From NCBI RefSeq assembly GCF_013359735.1, contig NZ_JABFMX010000007.1:111981-175980 (forward strand): a stretch of DNA of 64,000 nt, written 5' to 3'. Within the stretch, counting starts at the first letter, position 1. Each line of letters opens with the position of its first letter. Source of the DNA: Arthrobacter sp. C9C5 (lineage in GTDB: Bacteria; Actinomycetota; Actinomycetes; Actinomycetales; Micrococcaceae). Under the pieces are notes generated by a model. That model had not been told where the DNA came from, searched no databases, and was given only the letters and a program-made list of their open reading frames with translations. Below, piece after piece: positions 17,033 to 26,062 of the stretch. The translations under genes were made by a program, and so were the position numbers.

Positions 17033-17083
17033 TTCCGGCGGACACAACCGGCATATACGTAAGCAGGTATGTGTCCGCCGGAA
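17033..17083. terminator. Inverted repeat downstream of fdhA
   Basis: Arms TTCCGGCGGACACA (17033-17046) and TGTGTCCGCCGGAA (17070-17083) are perfect 14-mers around a 23-base loop; outer CGAGTA/TACTCG arms (17020, 17084) extend it. It is followed by TTTGTACCTTTTTT. It probably ends the fdhA transcript, but the large loop also suggests a protein-binding or mobile palindrome. Confidence 0.65.
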
Positions 17084-17214
17084 TACTCGATTTGTACCTT
17101 TTTTCAAACATGCCTACTGGAGTTTGCACATTGCCGGCCGAATGTCTGGTTGGATAGATCTAACTGAGAGGGACGCTGGAGGCATCTGCCGCCACCCAAC
17201 CAGGAAGGTTTGCA

Positions 17215-18159
17215 ATGGAGCTCATCGAGGCCGAGCACCCCCGGCCACGTCATTTCCTACTCCACTTGAGCGATCCGCATTTGCTGGGCGGTACGGATCC
17301 CCTGCACGGTGCGGTGGACGCTGACTCCCGGCTCAGACAACTTTTCGAGCAAGTCCGTGCCTCCGGCGCGCGCCCCGAAGCCGTGATCTTCACCGGCGAT
17401 CTGGCCGACCGCGGCGAGGCTGAGGCGTACACGAAGCTGCGCACCATCGTGGAACCTGCCTGCCGGGCCATGGGCGCCAAGGTCATCTGGGCGATGGGCA
17501 ACCACGACGACCGGACCAACTTCCGGACCAGGCTGCTGGATCAGCCGGCCGACGACGCACCCGTGGACCACAGCTACTTCATCAACGGACTGCGGATCAT
17601 CACGCTGGACACCTCCGTGCCCGGGTTCCACCACGGCGAACTGAGTGCTGCGCAGCTGGAGTGGCTCGCCGCTGAGCTCTCCACCCCGGCACCCGACGGC
17701 ACCATCCTGGCCCTGCACCACCCGCCGGTGCCCTCCGTGCTGGATCTTGCCGTGCTGGTCGAACTGCGCGGCCAGGCCGCGCTCGCAGGGGTGCTGCGGA
17801 ACTCCGACGTGCGAACCATTTTGGGCGGCCACCTGCACTATTCAACGACCGCAACGTTTGCCGGCATCCCCGTCTCGGTCGCCTCCGCCACCTGTTACAC
17901 CCAGGACCTGAACGTCCCCGTGGGTGGAAGCCGGGGCCGGGACAGCGGGCAGTCGTTCAACCTGGTCCACGTCTACGAGCACACGATCGTGCATTCCGTG
18001 GTGCAGGTCGGCGACACGATGCCTGCGGTGGGCGAATTCGTCACGGCCGAAGAGGCCCAGCGGCGCATTGCCGCCGCCGGGATCCGGATTCCGCGCCAGG
18101 CCAGGCTCGAGGATCCGGCACAGACCCCGGGCCACCGCCGGATCACCACCCGGAACTAG
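17215..18159 (+). CDS. Calcineurin-like phosphodiesterase (CpdA-type)
   Basis: A 314-residue class III metallophosphoesterase. All metal motifs appear in order: HLSDPHL (D-x-H), FTGDLADRG (GDxxDRG), MGNHDDR (GNHD), ILALHHPPV and [10 protein letters not shown] (GHxH). The arrangement matches bacterial 3',5'-cAMP phosphodiesterases such as CpdA and mycobacterial Rv0805, which lower cAMP; phospholipid or nucleotide diesters are alternatives. The start is supported by AGGAAGG upstream of the ATG. Confidence 0.9.
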   Translation: MELIEAEHPRPRHFLLHLSDPHLLGGTDPLHGAVDADSRLRQLFEQVRASGARPEAVIFTGDLADRGEAEAYTKLRTIVEPACRAMGAKVIWAMGNHDDRTNFRTRLLDQPADDAPVDHSYFINGLRIITLDTSVPGFHHGELSAAQLEWLAAELSTPAPDGTILALHHPPVPSVLDLAVLVELRGQAALAGVLRNSDVRTILGGHLHYSTTATFAGIPVSVASATCYTQDLNVPVGGSRGRDSGQSFNLVHVYEHTIVHSVVQVGDTMPAVGEFVTAEEAQRRIAAAGIRIPRQARLEDPAQTPGHRRITTRN

Positions 18160-18220
18160 CCGGCAGCTGCTGCCGCCGGTATTGTCCCGCCGGCAGTTTC
18201 CCCCGCGGCTTTTCCCGCTG

Positions 18221-19861
18221 TTACTTCTCCCAGGGCGCCTTGATCGGGAAGTACTTCTCCAGGAAGTCCGTCACCAGTTCGGCACGCTCCTCGGCAGCCA
18301 CCTCCGGGAAGCTTCCGTCGTTGAGGCAGAAGAAATCCATGTTCCGCTTCGAGAGCAGCTTCGGCAGGTAGTTCAGGCCGGCGCGGGCCGTCGTGTCCAC
18401 GTACCGCACCTTGGCTGCGGTCTGGGTCACGGCCCGGCCGGTCAGCAACGCGTAGTAGTGGTAGAACGAATTCGTCACCGAGATGTTGTCCGCGGCCCGG
18501 AACCTGCTGGCCGCCGTCTTCGCGAATTCGGCCGGGAACTCCTGCTCCATCTGCGCCACGACGCTGCGCCGGAGCGGCGCGGCGGTGTGTTCCAGGTGCC
18601 GGGTGGTGATCCGCCCGAACCGGTCCCAGAGCAGCTTGCGGTTCACCCGCGCCGCGTTCTCGAAACCGCTGCGCTCGGCGTCGTTGTCTCCCAGCCCGAT
18701 CCGCGTCTCCGCCTCAATGAACTTGGTGATCCCGCCCGGGGTGAAGAACATGTCCGGCCGCACTGCCCGGCCGAAGAACATGTCGTCATTGGAATACAGG
18801 AAGTGTTCGGACAGGCCCTCGATGTGGTGGAGCTGGCTCTCGACCGCCTGCGAGTTATGCGTCGGCAGCACGGAGGGGTCGGCGAAGAACTCCTCGCTGC
18901 GGACGATCGTCACACTCGGGTGGTCCGCGAGCCACTCCGGGGCGGGGGAGTCGGTCGCGATGAAGATCCGCCGGATCCACGGCGCGAACATGTAGACCGA
19001 GCGCAGGGCATACTTCAGCTCGTTGATCTGGCGGAAGCGGGCCTCGTGGTCGTCTCCCTCGCCCACAACGACGCCGGCCATCCTCGCCCGGCGCGCGGCG
19101 ATGTACTCGGGCGAGCTGCCGTCCACCCAGGAGAACACCAGGTCGACGTCGAAGCTGATGTCGCTGGCGTGGTCGGCGAACATGTTCTCGATGGTGGGCC
19201 AGGTGTGGCCGTAGCGTTCGACGGTGCCGCGGACGGCGTCCTGGGCCAGCAGGGTCCGCCGGGTCAGCGAGTTTTCGATCGGCAGGATCAGCTGGTCGCC
19301 TTCAAAGCTCCAGAGCTCCAGCTGGACGCCGGCCGAGGCGCCGAACTCGAGGCCGCCGTCCGGTTCCACCCGGGGCCGGTACAGCCGGAAGATCCGGGCC
19401 TGGCGGTTGAGTGCCAGCTCCCCGTCGGCCACCAGCACGGAGGACTTCTTCTTGGCGTCCACGGTCATCGAGTAGAACGGCTCGTCCCGGCAGGCCTCCA
19501 CGAGGGCGGCGCGGAGTTCCCGGCGGTTCTTCCAGTCCACGGCGATCACCGGGCGGTCGTTGTTGCCCCGGACCAGCAGGTAGTCCAGCTTTGCCCCGGC
19601 AAGCACCGAACGCACGAACAGCAGGTCTTCCACCATGGCCTGGTACGGCGTGCGGTTTTCATTGATCAGCGCATACCTGCCGTGCCGGCGCACCACGTCG
19701 GAGCGCGTCCGGAGTCTGGCGACGGCGGCCGGCGAGGTGATCTCCGCGTGGGCGTGGTTGTCTTCGCTCGCCTGGCTGCCGTAGTAAATCTCGTCCTGGA
19801 TCAATGCGTCTGTAATGTCGATTCTCCGAGTTGTTGAAGGTGCGTGGATCTCTACTTGCAT
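18221..19861 (-). CDS. Stealth-family sugar-phosphate transferase
   Basis: A 546-residue protein with the Stealth conserved regions: CR1 DLVFSWVDGSSPEY (about residue 240), CR2 FRQINELKYALRSVYMFAPW with IFIATDSPAPEWL, CR3 around LPTHNSQAVESQLHHI and FLYSNDDMFFG, and CR4 near the C-terminus. Stealth enzymes transfer hexose-1-phosphate onto surface polysaccharides, as in capsule synthesis and GlcNAc-1-phosphotransferase. A 230-residue N-terminal extension precedes CR1. No signal peptide is seen. The ATG lacks a ribosome site and sits seven bases after a hairpin, so the true start may be downstream or coupled to the HAD gene 38 bases upstream. Confidence 0.88.
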   Translation of the reverse strand: MQVEIHAPSTTRRIDITDALIQDEIYYGSQASEDNHAHAEITSPAAVARLRTRSDVVRRHGRYALINENRTPYQAMVEDLLFVRSVLAGAKLDYLLVRGNNDRPVIAVDWKNRRELRAALVEACRDEPFYSMTVDAKKKSSVLVADGELALNRQARIFRLYRPRVEPDGGLEFGASAGVQLELWSFEGDQLILPIENSLTRRTLLAQDAVRGTVERYGHTWPTIENMFADHASDISFDVDLVFSWVDGSSPEYIAARRARMAGVVVGEGDDHEARFRQINELKYALRSVYMFAPWIRRIFIATDSPAPEWLADHPSVTIVRSEEFFADPSVLPTHNSQAVESQLHHIEGLSEHFLYSNDDMFFGRAVRPDMFFTPGGITKFIEAETRIGLGDNDAERSGFENAARVNRKLLWDRFGRITTRHLEHTAAPLRRSVVAQMEQEFPAEFAKTAASRFRAADNISVTNSFYHYYALLTGRAVTQTAAKVRYVDTTARAGLNYLPKLLSKRNMDFFCLNDGSFPEVAAEERAELVTDFLEKYFPIKAPWEK

Positions 19862-19867
19862 AATAAC

Positions 19868-19889
19868 CCGGGGCGCAAAAACGCCCCGG
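19868..19889 (-). promoter_or_regulatory. Hairpin immediately before the Stealth gene start
   Basis: CCGGGGCG and CGCCCCGG form an 8-bp stem around CAAAAA, inside the 38-base gap between the HAD gene and the Stealth gene. It occupies the place where a ribosome site would be expected. It could attenuate read-through or stabilise the processed transcript. Confidence 0.5.
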
Positions 19890-19899
19890 TGCGGGGCGC

Positions 19900-20811
19900 T
19901 CAGCCGGCCAGGGCGGCGCGCCAGTGACGCAGGAAGGCCGCGCCGGCGTCGTCGTGGATGACCGCGTCGCCCAGCCCCAAATCGGCCGCGGTCAGGATCC
20001 CGTACGGCTTGACCGGCACGCCGTCGGCGGGGCGGACGTCCACATGCTTCACGGGGTGGTCGTTATGGTGCAGCCAGTCGGCCATCGCGTAGTCGGTGCG
20101 CGAGTCGCCCACCGTCCGCCAGGCCTGCGGGGTGATGCCCTGGGCGGCCAGCAGTTCCACTGCCCGGCTCGCGCCGAGATCCTTGCCCAGCCGGACGGAT
20201 TCGATGTCGGTGGAGATGATGGTGGGATCGACCCGGTAGTCGATCTGGTCATCGCTGTCCGGGGCGTGGTGGTCCAGCCGCACCACCCCCAGTCCGTGGC
20301 GGCCCATCAGTTCCATGGCGTCGGCGTCGAACAGCGCCTGCTCCTCGCGGTAGTCGGAGTTGGCGACGGCGACATGCTGCTCCACGGAGACCATGGCCCG
20401 TTTGGTCTCGTCGTAGAACATGTGGGCGGAGTAATCCTCCGCGACAAGCCGCCGCACATCATCCCCGAACGCCTGCGGGACGGCGAGGTCCCGGTCCACG
20501 TGCACCGCGCCGGCACCGGCGGCGGTGTAGCTGAACCAGACGGCGCCCTTCTCGCAAACGGCGTGGATGGTGATTCCCTCCGGCATCCCGGCGGCGAGCA
20601 TCGGCCCCATCACCTGCTCGCGGATGAAGGCATCCGAACGGCCGGTGTTGAAAATGACCGGAATCCCGGCGGCCGCGAGGGCCAGCAGGTCCGCGATGAT
20701 CCCCGGCTGGACGGTGCGGGTGAGCGGACTGGCCACGGGACCGTCGACGTCGAGCAGCAGGGCCAGCGGCGGGGCCGAAGGCGCCAGGGCGGAGGTCTCG
20801 GTTTCAGTCAT
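19900..20811 (-). CDS. HAD-superfamily hydrolase (HAD-IIB/Cof-like)
   Basis: A 303-residue hydrolase with motif I LLLDVDGPVASP (DxD), motif II FNTGRSD, a basic residue in LGKDLGASRAVELL, and motif IV TVGDSRTDYAMADW (GDxxxDxxM). The insertion between motifs II and III is the large type-II cap. The family dephosphorylates sugar phosphates, including mannose and trehalose phosphates. Adjacency to the Stealth transferase on the same strand suggests a shared role in sugar-phosphate handling; that is inference. Confidence 0.85.
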   Translation of the reverse strand: MTETETSALAPSAPPLALLLDVDGPVASPLTRTVQPGIIADLLALAAAGIPVIFNTGRSDAFIREQVMGPMLAAGMPEGITIHAVCEKGAVWFSYTAAGAGAVHVDRDLAVPQAFGDDVRRLVAEDYSAHMFYDETKRAMVSVEQHVAVANSDYREEQALFDADAMELMGRHGLGVVRLDHHAPDSDDQIDYRVDPTIISTDIESVRLGKDLGASRAVELLAAQGITPQAWRTVGDSRTDYAMADWLHHNDHPVKHVDVRPADGVPVKPYGILTAADLGLGDAVIHDDAGAAFLRHWRAALAG

Positions 20812-21020
20812 ACCTCCATTCTCTCAGCCACGCCGGAACTTCGCCTCCGGCAGCGGACTCGTGACGCCCGGGCTCCGGACTGGCCAAAACCGGCGTGACA
20901 TTCCCGTGCACGGCAGTGACACCCCCGGACATGCCGATGACAAATGGTCACTGTTTGGCCACAACCTCCGGCGCCGTGGCCACTTTGATTCCCCTGACCC
21001 GGGATCTTCCTTAGGCTTGC

Positions 21021-21323
21021 ATGGTGATCTTCAAAGCTGTGGGCGAGGGACGCCCGTACCCTGACCATGGTTTCAACACGCCCAAGGACTGGGCGGCGCT
21101 GCCGCCGCGCCCGGTCCGGCTGGACGAACTCGTGACCACCAAGCGCACCCTGGACCTGGAAGCGCTGCTGGCCGAGGACTCAACCTTCTTCGGTGACCTC
21201 TTCCCGCACGTGGTGGAATTCCGCGGCGTGCTTTACCTCGAGGACGGCCTGCACCGGGCCGTCCGCACCGCCCTGCACCAGCGCACCGCGATCCACGCCC
21301 GCGTGCTGGTGATAAATGGCTAG
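21021..21323 (+). CDS. Small conserved actinobacterial protein (100 aa)
   Basis: A 100-residue soluble protein. The conserved pattern (GEGRPYPDHG, WAALPPRPVRLDELVTTKRTLD, FFGDLFPHVV, LYLEDGLHRAVRTALHQRT) recurs in actinobacteria. Relatives are sometimes labelled VapB-like antitoxins, but no PIN-domain toxin is adjacent, so I do not adopt that name. The ED-GLHR segment resembles ParB/sulfiredoxin-like folds, which is only an impression. Its stop overlaps the start of the next gene by eight bases, indicating co-translation. Confidence 0.75.
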   Translation: MVIFKAVGEGRPYPDHGFNTPKDWAALPPRPVRLDELVTTKRTLDLEALLAEDSTFFGDLFPHVVEFRGVLYLEDGLHRAVRTALHQRTAIHARVLVING

Positions 21324-21996
21324 GAAGCCGAAGGATCTCACGGTCCTGCACGGGCACCACGTCATCACCGGCTCCGATCTGCGGGCCACGTTCGCGGAGC
21401 AGGACGAGCTGTACAACCGGGTGCGGAAGCGGCGGCGCATCCTGCACGGTGCGGTTCTGTTGCTCCTCGTCGGGCTGCTGGCGGCAGCCATTGTGGTGGC
21501 CCTGGGGATCATGAACGGCCAGATCAAGGTCCCGACGGCGGAGCGCAGCCGGGCTGCGGCCCCGCTGTGCCCGGACGCGACGTACGACTACACGCCGCCC
21601 GGGAAGATCAAACTGAACGTCTACAACTCCACCAGCCGCCCGGGATTGGCCCGGACAGTGGCCAACGAGTTTGCGGCGCGCAAGTTCGTGGTGGGCGCGG
21701 TCGGCAACACCGAGTCCGGCTACCGCGGGGTGGCGCTGGTGGTGTCCGGGGCTGCCGGCCAGTCCGCGGCGTTCAGCGTCCAGCGCAACCTGCCCGGCTC
21801 GGACTACGTCCAGGACGGCCGCAGCGACGCAAGCGTGGACGTCATCCTGACCGGGGACTTCAAGCAACTGGCCAAGCCGGGGCTCGTGGACCAGACGCCG
21901 GGCAAGCTCAGCTGCCCGCGGGAGACCCGCCGGGTAGTCGAGGACCCCACCATGCCCGTGGTGCCGACGATTGTTCCGGTCAGCCCCAAGCCCTGA
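21316..21996 (+). CDS. Membrane-anchored LytR C-terminal domain protein
   Basis: A 226-residue protein with a basic cytoplasmic N-terminus, one transmembrane helix (ILHGAVLLLLVGLLAAAIVV, about residues 44-63) and an external LytR_C domain (KLNVYNSTSRPGLARTVANEFAARKF ... VDVILTGDF). LytR_C domains accompany LytR-CpsA-Psr cell-wall ligases but lack their catalytic part, so it is probably an accessory envelope protein. A Pro-rich C-terminus follows. It overlaps the preceding gene by eight bases. Confidence 0.85.
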   Translation: MARKPKDLTVLHGHHVITGSDLRATFAEQDELYNRVRKRRRILHGAVLLLLVGLLAAAIVVALGIMNGQIKVPTAERSRAAAPLCPDATYDYTPPGKIKLNVYNSTSRPGLARTVANEFAARKFVVGAVGNTESGYRGVALVVSGAAGQSAAFSVQRNLPGSDYVQDGRSDASVDVILTGDFKQLAKPGLVDQTPGKLSCPRETRRVVEDPTMPVVPTIVPVSPKP

Positions 21997-22041
21997 TTTT
22001 CCAGGAGGAACGCTTCCGGGACCCTGATTTTCCGGGAGGAA
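21991..22041. repeat. Direct repeat at the 3' end of the LytR_C gene
   Basis: CCCTGATTTTCCAGGAGGAA (21991-22010) recurs at 22022-22041 with one change. The first copy contains the stop codon of the LytR_C gene. CGCTTCC (22011) and GGAAGCG (22038) can also pair. It lies between convergent genes and may act as a terminator. Confidence 0.6.
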
Positions 22042-22056
22042 GCGGGCCGGGCGCGG

Positions 22057-22695
22057 CTACGCGCTCAGCCGGAGGGGGCGGCCGGCGTCGTCGAACCTGG
22101 CCCCGGCACCCAGCTGGATGAAGCGCACCGTCCGGGCGATCCGCGCCTCCGCTTCCGGGTCCGCGCCGGCCCCGTCCCCACGGGCTGCACTGGATGAGAG
22201 CGTGCCGTGGATGAGCTGGGCAAGCTGGGTGATGTCCGCCTTGGGGAGATAGCCCTGCGCCATGCCGTCGCGCAGGATGTCCTGCAGCAGGAGGCTGAGT
22301 TCGCCGACGTGGTCCGCCAGCTTGGCGAAGGAGGCGGGGGACAGGACAGCCCCCATGGCGGGACCCGGCGGCAGGTGGCGGCGGCTCAGGTCCGCCACCT
22401 GGGCCCGGACGTAGAGCGCCAGCCGCTCCACGGGATTCTCCAGCGAGGCCAGGGAATCACGCAGCTCGACGAGGAAGCGCTCCGTCTCGTCCAGCGCGTA
22501 GGCAATGAGCAGCTCTTCGATGTCCGCATAGTAGTTGTAGACGGCGGTGCGGCCGATCCGGGCGTGCCGGGCGACGTCGGTCATGGTCAGGCCGGGCAGC
22601 CCGTGCGTGAACAGCAGTTCGCCGAATGCGGTCAGAATCCTGCGCTGGGTCTCGGCTCGTTGGGCGGCGTTGCTCGCGGCCGAAATCCTGGGCAT
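22057..22695 (-). CDS. TetR/AcrR-family transcriptional regulator
   Basis: A 212-residue regulator. The N-terminal helix-turn-helix is ILTAFGELLFTHGLPGLTMTDVARHARIGRTAVYNYYADIEELL, the classical TetR layout; the rest forms the ligand and dimer domain. The ligand is unknown. The divergent neighbour is a short gene of unknown function at 22939, and no transporter or enzyme is adjacent. The 243-base upstream gap has GC-rich low-complexity DNA including a 20-base alternating GT/GC run, but no clear operator. Confidence 0.88.
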   Translation of the reverse strand: MPRISAASNAAQRAETQRRILTAFGELLFTHGLPGLTMTDVARHARIGRTAVYNYYADIEELLIAYALDETERFLVELRDSLASLENPVERLALYVRAQVADLSRRHLPPGPAMGAVLSPASFAKLADHVGELSLLLQDILRDGMAQGYLPKADITQLAQLIHGTLSSSAARGDGAGADPEAEARIARTVRFIQLGAGARFDDAGRPLRLSA

Positions 22696-22938
22696 ACGGA
22701 CACTTTAGCGCGATCTGTCAGTAAAAAGGGGCGAAGCTCGGCGTGCGTGCGCGTGCGTGCTCTCGTGGGCACCGAAACCGCCCCCCCCGCGCCCGCCGGC
22801 GGCGCGCGGTGGCACCCGGAGCCAAACCGGTCCGCGACGCGAGAAAAACACGCACCGGAAACGCCGCCGAAACCTCACCCGTGCATGCTGGTGCCAACGG
22901 AGCCCCGACGGAGGGGCGCCGATGGGGAGGAGCTGGCT

Positions 22939-23187
22939 ATGGGTAGGGAAGATGCGATCCGGACGTGCGGGGAACTGGCCGCCGGGGACGAGATCGAGGC
23001 GTGGCACAACGGCAAGTTGTTCCACCGCGGGCGGGTCACTCAGACGATCCCGCTGATGGAGCTGTTCTGGATCCTGGACGCCCGGACCGGCGCCCGGAAA
23101 CTGCTCGATGTCGAGGCACTGGAGATCGTCCGCAGCGCCCCGGCTTCGGGCCTCGGGGTCACCGCAGCACTGGCCCAGCCCGCCTGA
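22939..23187 (+). CDS. Small conserved hypothetical protein (82 aa)
   Basis: An 82-residue soluble protein starting at an ATG six bases after GGAGGAG. It has a compact beta-rich look: GDEIEAWHNGKLFHRGRV, ELFWILDARTGARKLLDVEALEIVR. No domain is recognised, though the spacing resembles small SH3-like barrels. A long inverted repeat begins one base after its stop codon. Confidence 0.72.
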   Translation: MGREDAIRTCGELAAGDEIEAWHNGKLFHRGRVTQTIPLMELFWILDARTGARKLLDVEALEIVRSAPASGLGVTAALAQPA

Positions 23188-23188
23188 A

Positions 23189-23253
23189 GCGCGAACGTAC
23201 ACTTGAGGCCCCGCGCCGGCGACTTATTGGGGGCCGCAAACGTACGTTCGCGC
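23189..23253. repeat. Dispersed inverted repeat, copy A
   Basis: Left arm GCGCGAACGTACACTTGAGG and right arm (reverse complement) GCGCGAACGTACGTTTGCGG flank a central region of about 20 bases. It lies between convergent genes, directly after the 82-aa gene. Its relatives are at 24.06, 26.06 and 54.59 kb. Confidence 0.85.
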
Positions 23254-23286
23254 GGGAGTGGGAGGCGTCCGCGCGGGGCTGCCGTC

Positions 23287-23997
23287 TCAGACTGGGCACC
23301 CGTCAGGGCCGCAAACGACGCCGTCCGGACCGGACGTGCCGGCGTCGACCATGACGAGCGGGTGGCTTTCCTGCCATGCCTGCTCCAGGGCAGCGGTGAA
23401 GGTTTCCGCGGGCTGGGCCCCGGAGATGCCGTACTTGCGGTCGATGACGAAGAACGGCACGCCGCTGATGCCCAGGGCCCGGGCCTCGGCGAAGTCCTGC
23501 CGGACGTCGTCGGCGTACTTGTCCGAGCCGAACAGCTCGTCCAGTTCGCCGGCGTCGATCCCGAGCTCGAGGCCCAATGAGGTGAGGTATTCACGGCTGC
23601 CGATGTCCCGGCCGTGCTCGAAGTGGTCGCTCAGCAGCCGTTCCTTGGCGGCATCCTGCTGACCGTGTGCGGCGGCGAGGTGGATTAGCCGGTGTGCCGT
23701 GAAGCTGTTGGCCACCACGACGGCGTCAAAGCGGTAGTTGAGGCCCTCGGCGCTGGCCAGGGACGCCACGTGCTCGAACATGCCCGCGACCTGGTCCTGG
23801 GCCATGCCCTTGCGGGTGCTCAGGTAGTCCAGTTCGGTGCCGTCGTAGTGCTCCGGCAGGGACGGGTCCAGCTGGAAGCTGCGCCACTGCACCTCCACGG
23901 CATCGCGGTGCGGGAACGCCGCGAGCGCGGTCTCAAAACGGCGCTTGCCGATATAGCACCAGGGGCAGGCCACGTCGGACCAGATCTCAATCTTCAT
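23287..23997 (-). CDS. DsbA-family oxidoreductase (FrnE-like)
   Basis: A 236-residue thioredoxin-fold protein beginning MKIEIWSDVACPWCYIGKRRFE, with the CPWC redox motif at residues 11-14 and the cis-Pro segment GVPFFVI. The alpha-helical insert follows the FrnE/2-hydroxychromene isomerase-like branch. There is no signal peptide, so it acts in the cytoplasm, unlike true DsbA. The C-terminus has two extra cysteines (VVCGPDGCPV). Upstream in-frame codons derive from the palindromic repeat and are not taken as coding. Confidence 0.9.
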   Translation of the reverse strand: MKIEIWSDVACPWCYIGKRRFETALAAFPHRDAVEVQWRSFQLDPSLPEHYDGTELDYLSTRKGMAQDQVAGMFEHVASLASAEGLNYRFDAVVVANSFTAHRLIHLAAAHGQQDAAKERLLSDHFEHGRDIGSREYLTSLGLELGIDAGELDELFGSDKYADDVRQDFAEARALGISGVPFFVIDRKYGISGAQPAETFTAALEQAWQESHPLVMVDAGTSGPDGVVCGPDGCPV

Positions 23998-24055
23998 GCT
24001 GGCGACAACCCAGCCGGGCACGGGCTCATTCCCGTCAGCCCGCCAGCTCACAAAG

Positions 24056-24115
24056 CGCGAACGTACATTTGGGGCCCCGGAACCGCGTTTTTTGGGCTCC
24101 AAGTGTACGTTCGCG
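24056..24115. repeat. Dispersed inverted repeat, copy B
   Basis: Arms CGCGAACGTACATTTGGGGC and, on the other strand, CGCGAACGTACACTTGGAGC face each other. It sits between two co-directional minus-strand genes, 25 bases after the GNAT gene's stop codon. Confidence 0.85.
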
Positions 24116-24140
24116 GGGCGAGGGACGCGGCAGGGCCCGG

Positions 24141-24677
24141 TCAGGGCGCGAGCGGGCGTTCCATGACGAAGTCGTGCTCCACCGTGCTCCCCAGCCTGAA
24201 CGACTTCGTGCCGACCTTCCGGAAACCGGACTTCTCATAGAACCTGATGGCACGGGCGTTCTGGCTGTTCACGCCGAGCCAGAGGCCGCGGGCGCCCGCG
24301 GCCGCCGCCGCGACGATGCTGGCCTGCATCAGTTCGGCCGCCGCGCCGAGGCCGTGGTGCTCCGGGTGGACGTAGCACTTGCTCAGCTCCGTGTTCGGTC
24401 CGGCCCCGAGGACGGCAGCCACGTCCGGATCCTGCGTGGCGCGGTCCAGGAGCAGGCTGTAGCCGCGGAGCGCCCCGTCCGCGTCGAGTACGAGCACCGT
24501 GACATCCGGATCGGCCAGGTAGTCGCGGAAGTTGGCTTCGCTGAGCGTGTTGGCCAGATGCGCGGCAATGTCCTCGGGCCGGGATTCCGGCGGGCAGGCG
24601 AGCGGAAAGGTGATGGCAGCGAGTTCGGCCAGCGGGCCGGCGTCGTCGGCCGTCGCTTTCCGGATGAGGTGCGTCAT
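24141..24677 (-). CDS. GNAT family N-acetyltransferase
   Basis: A 178-residue acetyltransferase. Motif A with the acetyl-CoA loop is ELSKCYVHPEHHGLGAAAELMQASI, preceded by a strand VLVLDADGALRGYSLLL and followed by WLGVNSQNARAIRFYEKSGFRKVG, a typical GNAT C-terminal signature. The substrate is unknown. Copy B of the dispersed palindrome follows its stop codon. Confidence 0.9.
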   Translation of the reverse strand: MTHLIRKATADDAGPLAELAAITFPLACPPESRPEDIAAHLANTLSEANFRDYLADPDVTVLVLDADGALRGYSLLLDRATQDPDVAAVLGAGPNTELSKCYVHPEHHGLGAAAELMQASIVAAAAAGARGLWLGVNSQNARAIRFYEKSGFRKVGTKSFRLGSTVEHDFVMERPLAP

Positions 24678-24832
24678 GCCAAAAACCCTAGTCCGCGGAC
24701 CGCGCGGCTTGACCTTCGTGAAGCGGGCTCCGTCATGTTCCGGCGGGTGCCGCGCGGGCCGCAGCCGCGCGTGATAGCAATGGGACTGATGAAAACATAT
24801 TTCTGCCCGGATGCCAGTCGGCGGACCGCCGG

Positions 24833-26020
24833 GTGAGCGCCTTGGCGAAGATCCCGCGCGGCGGGCTCCTGATGATCGCGATCGGACTCATCGCCCTCAA
24901 CATGCGCGGGCCGTTCGTGGCGGTCGCGCCGGTGGTGGGGAACATGCAGCGCGACCTGGGCTTTTCGCCGGTCGAAATCGGCTTCCTGACGGGCATCCCG
25001 GTGCTCTGCTTTGCGCTGGCCGCGCCGCTGGCATCGCTGACGGGCCGGAAGCTGGGTCCGGAGTTCGCCATCACGCTGACCCTGCTGGGCGTGCTGCTCG
25101 GCGTCGTGGTCCGCTCCGCCGGCGGGGGCGCCCTCGTGATGCTGGGGACCGTGATCCTGGGCATCGCCATCACGATCGGCAACATTGTGGTCCCGCTGAT
25201 CATCCGGCGCGACTTCAGCCCGGCCAAGCAGGCCGCCGCCATGGGCACCTACACCGCCGCGCTGAATATCGGCTCCTTTGTCACGTCCATGATCACGGCG
25301 CCGTTGGCGGAGTTGCTCGGCTGGCGTCCTGCCATCGCGGCCTGCGCCCTCTTCGCGGTTGCGGCCGGCGCGGTATGGGTACTGGCCGCCGGCAGCAGCT
25401 CGCTCCGGCCCGAAGCGATCCCCGGGGCGGACCCGACCCGAACGGCGGGGCGGCCGGCGTCGCGCTGGATCACCGTGGCGCTGACGGCGGGATTCGCCGG
25501 CCAGGCATTCTCCTACTACGGGGTCACCGCCTGGCTGCCCAGCCTCCTTGCCGACGAACTGGGGCTGGCGCCGTCGGCGGCCGGCGCCGGATCCTCGCTG
25601 TTCCAGATCCTGGCGATCGCCGGCGGCCTGGGCGTCCCGTTCGTGGCGAGGTTTGCCAGCACGACGACGGTCGGCCTCACCCTGGGGGCGCTGTGGCTGA
25701 CGGTGCCGGTGGGGCTCCTGCTAGCCCCCGAGCTTTGGTGGCTCTGGTCCTCCTTCGGCGGCGTGGCCCAGGGCGGCGGGATCACCCTGATCTTCATCGC
25801 CATCATCCGGCTGGCCCGCGACCAGGCCTCGGCGGGCCGGATGTCCGCCGTGGTCCAGGGCGCCGGCTACTGCTTCGGCGCCGCGGCTCCCACCCTGCTG
25901 GGCTTCGTGCACGGCATCTCGGGCTCGTGGACCGGGCCGCTGCTGATCATCATGGGCTCGGTGGCACTGTTCATCCTGGGCTGTGCGCTGTCCCTGCGCC
26001 ACATCCCGAAGGCGCACTGA
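24833..26020 (+). CDS. MFS transporter, CynX/NimT-like
   Basis: A 395-residue integral membrane protein with about 12 hydrophobic helices (first MIAIGLIALNMRGPFVAVAP). The N-R-G-P motif in helix 1 and the overall layout match the CynX/NimT branch, whose members carry cyanate or 2-nitroimidazole or confer resistance to it. The substrate here is unknown. The start is GTG at 24833; no better start is in frame. A perfect 27-bp inverted repeat lies 42 bases after its stop. Confidence 0.88.
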   Translation: MSALAKIPRGGLLMIAIGLIALNMRGPFVAVAPVVGNMQRDLGFSPVEIGFLTGIPVLCFALAAPLASLTGRKLGPEFAITLTLLGVLLGVVVRSAGGGALVMLGTVILGIAITIGNIVVPLIIRRDFSPAKQAAAMGTYTAALNIGSFVTSMITAPLAELLGWRPAIAACALFAVAAGAVWVLAAGSSSLRPEAIPGADPTRTAGRPASRWITVALTAGFAGQAFSYYGVTAWLPSLLADELGLAPSAAGAGSSLFQILAIAGGLGVPFVARFASTTTVGLTLGALWLTVPVGLLLAPELWWLWSSFGGVAQGGGITLIFIAIIRLARDQASAGRMSAVVQGAGYCFGAAAPTLLGFVHGISGSWTGPLLIIMGSVALFILGCALSLRHIPKAH

Positions 26021-26062
26021 CCGCACTGACCCGGGCCCGCCACCCGGGCCGGCGACCCCGCG

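Noticed and set aside
21021..21323. VapB antitoxin of a toxin-antitoxin pair
   Set aside because: The neighbour is a membrane LytR_C protein, not a PIN-domain toxin; no antitoxin DNA-binding motif is obvious.
23998..24102. N-terminal extension of the DsbA-like protein
   Set aside because: The extra in-frame codons fall in the dispersed inverted repeat, and the conserved family start is MKIEIW at 23997.
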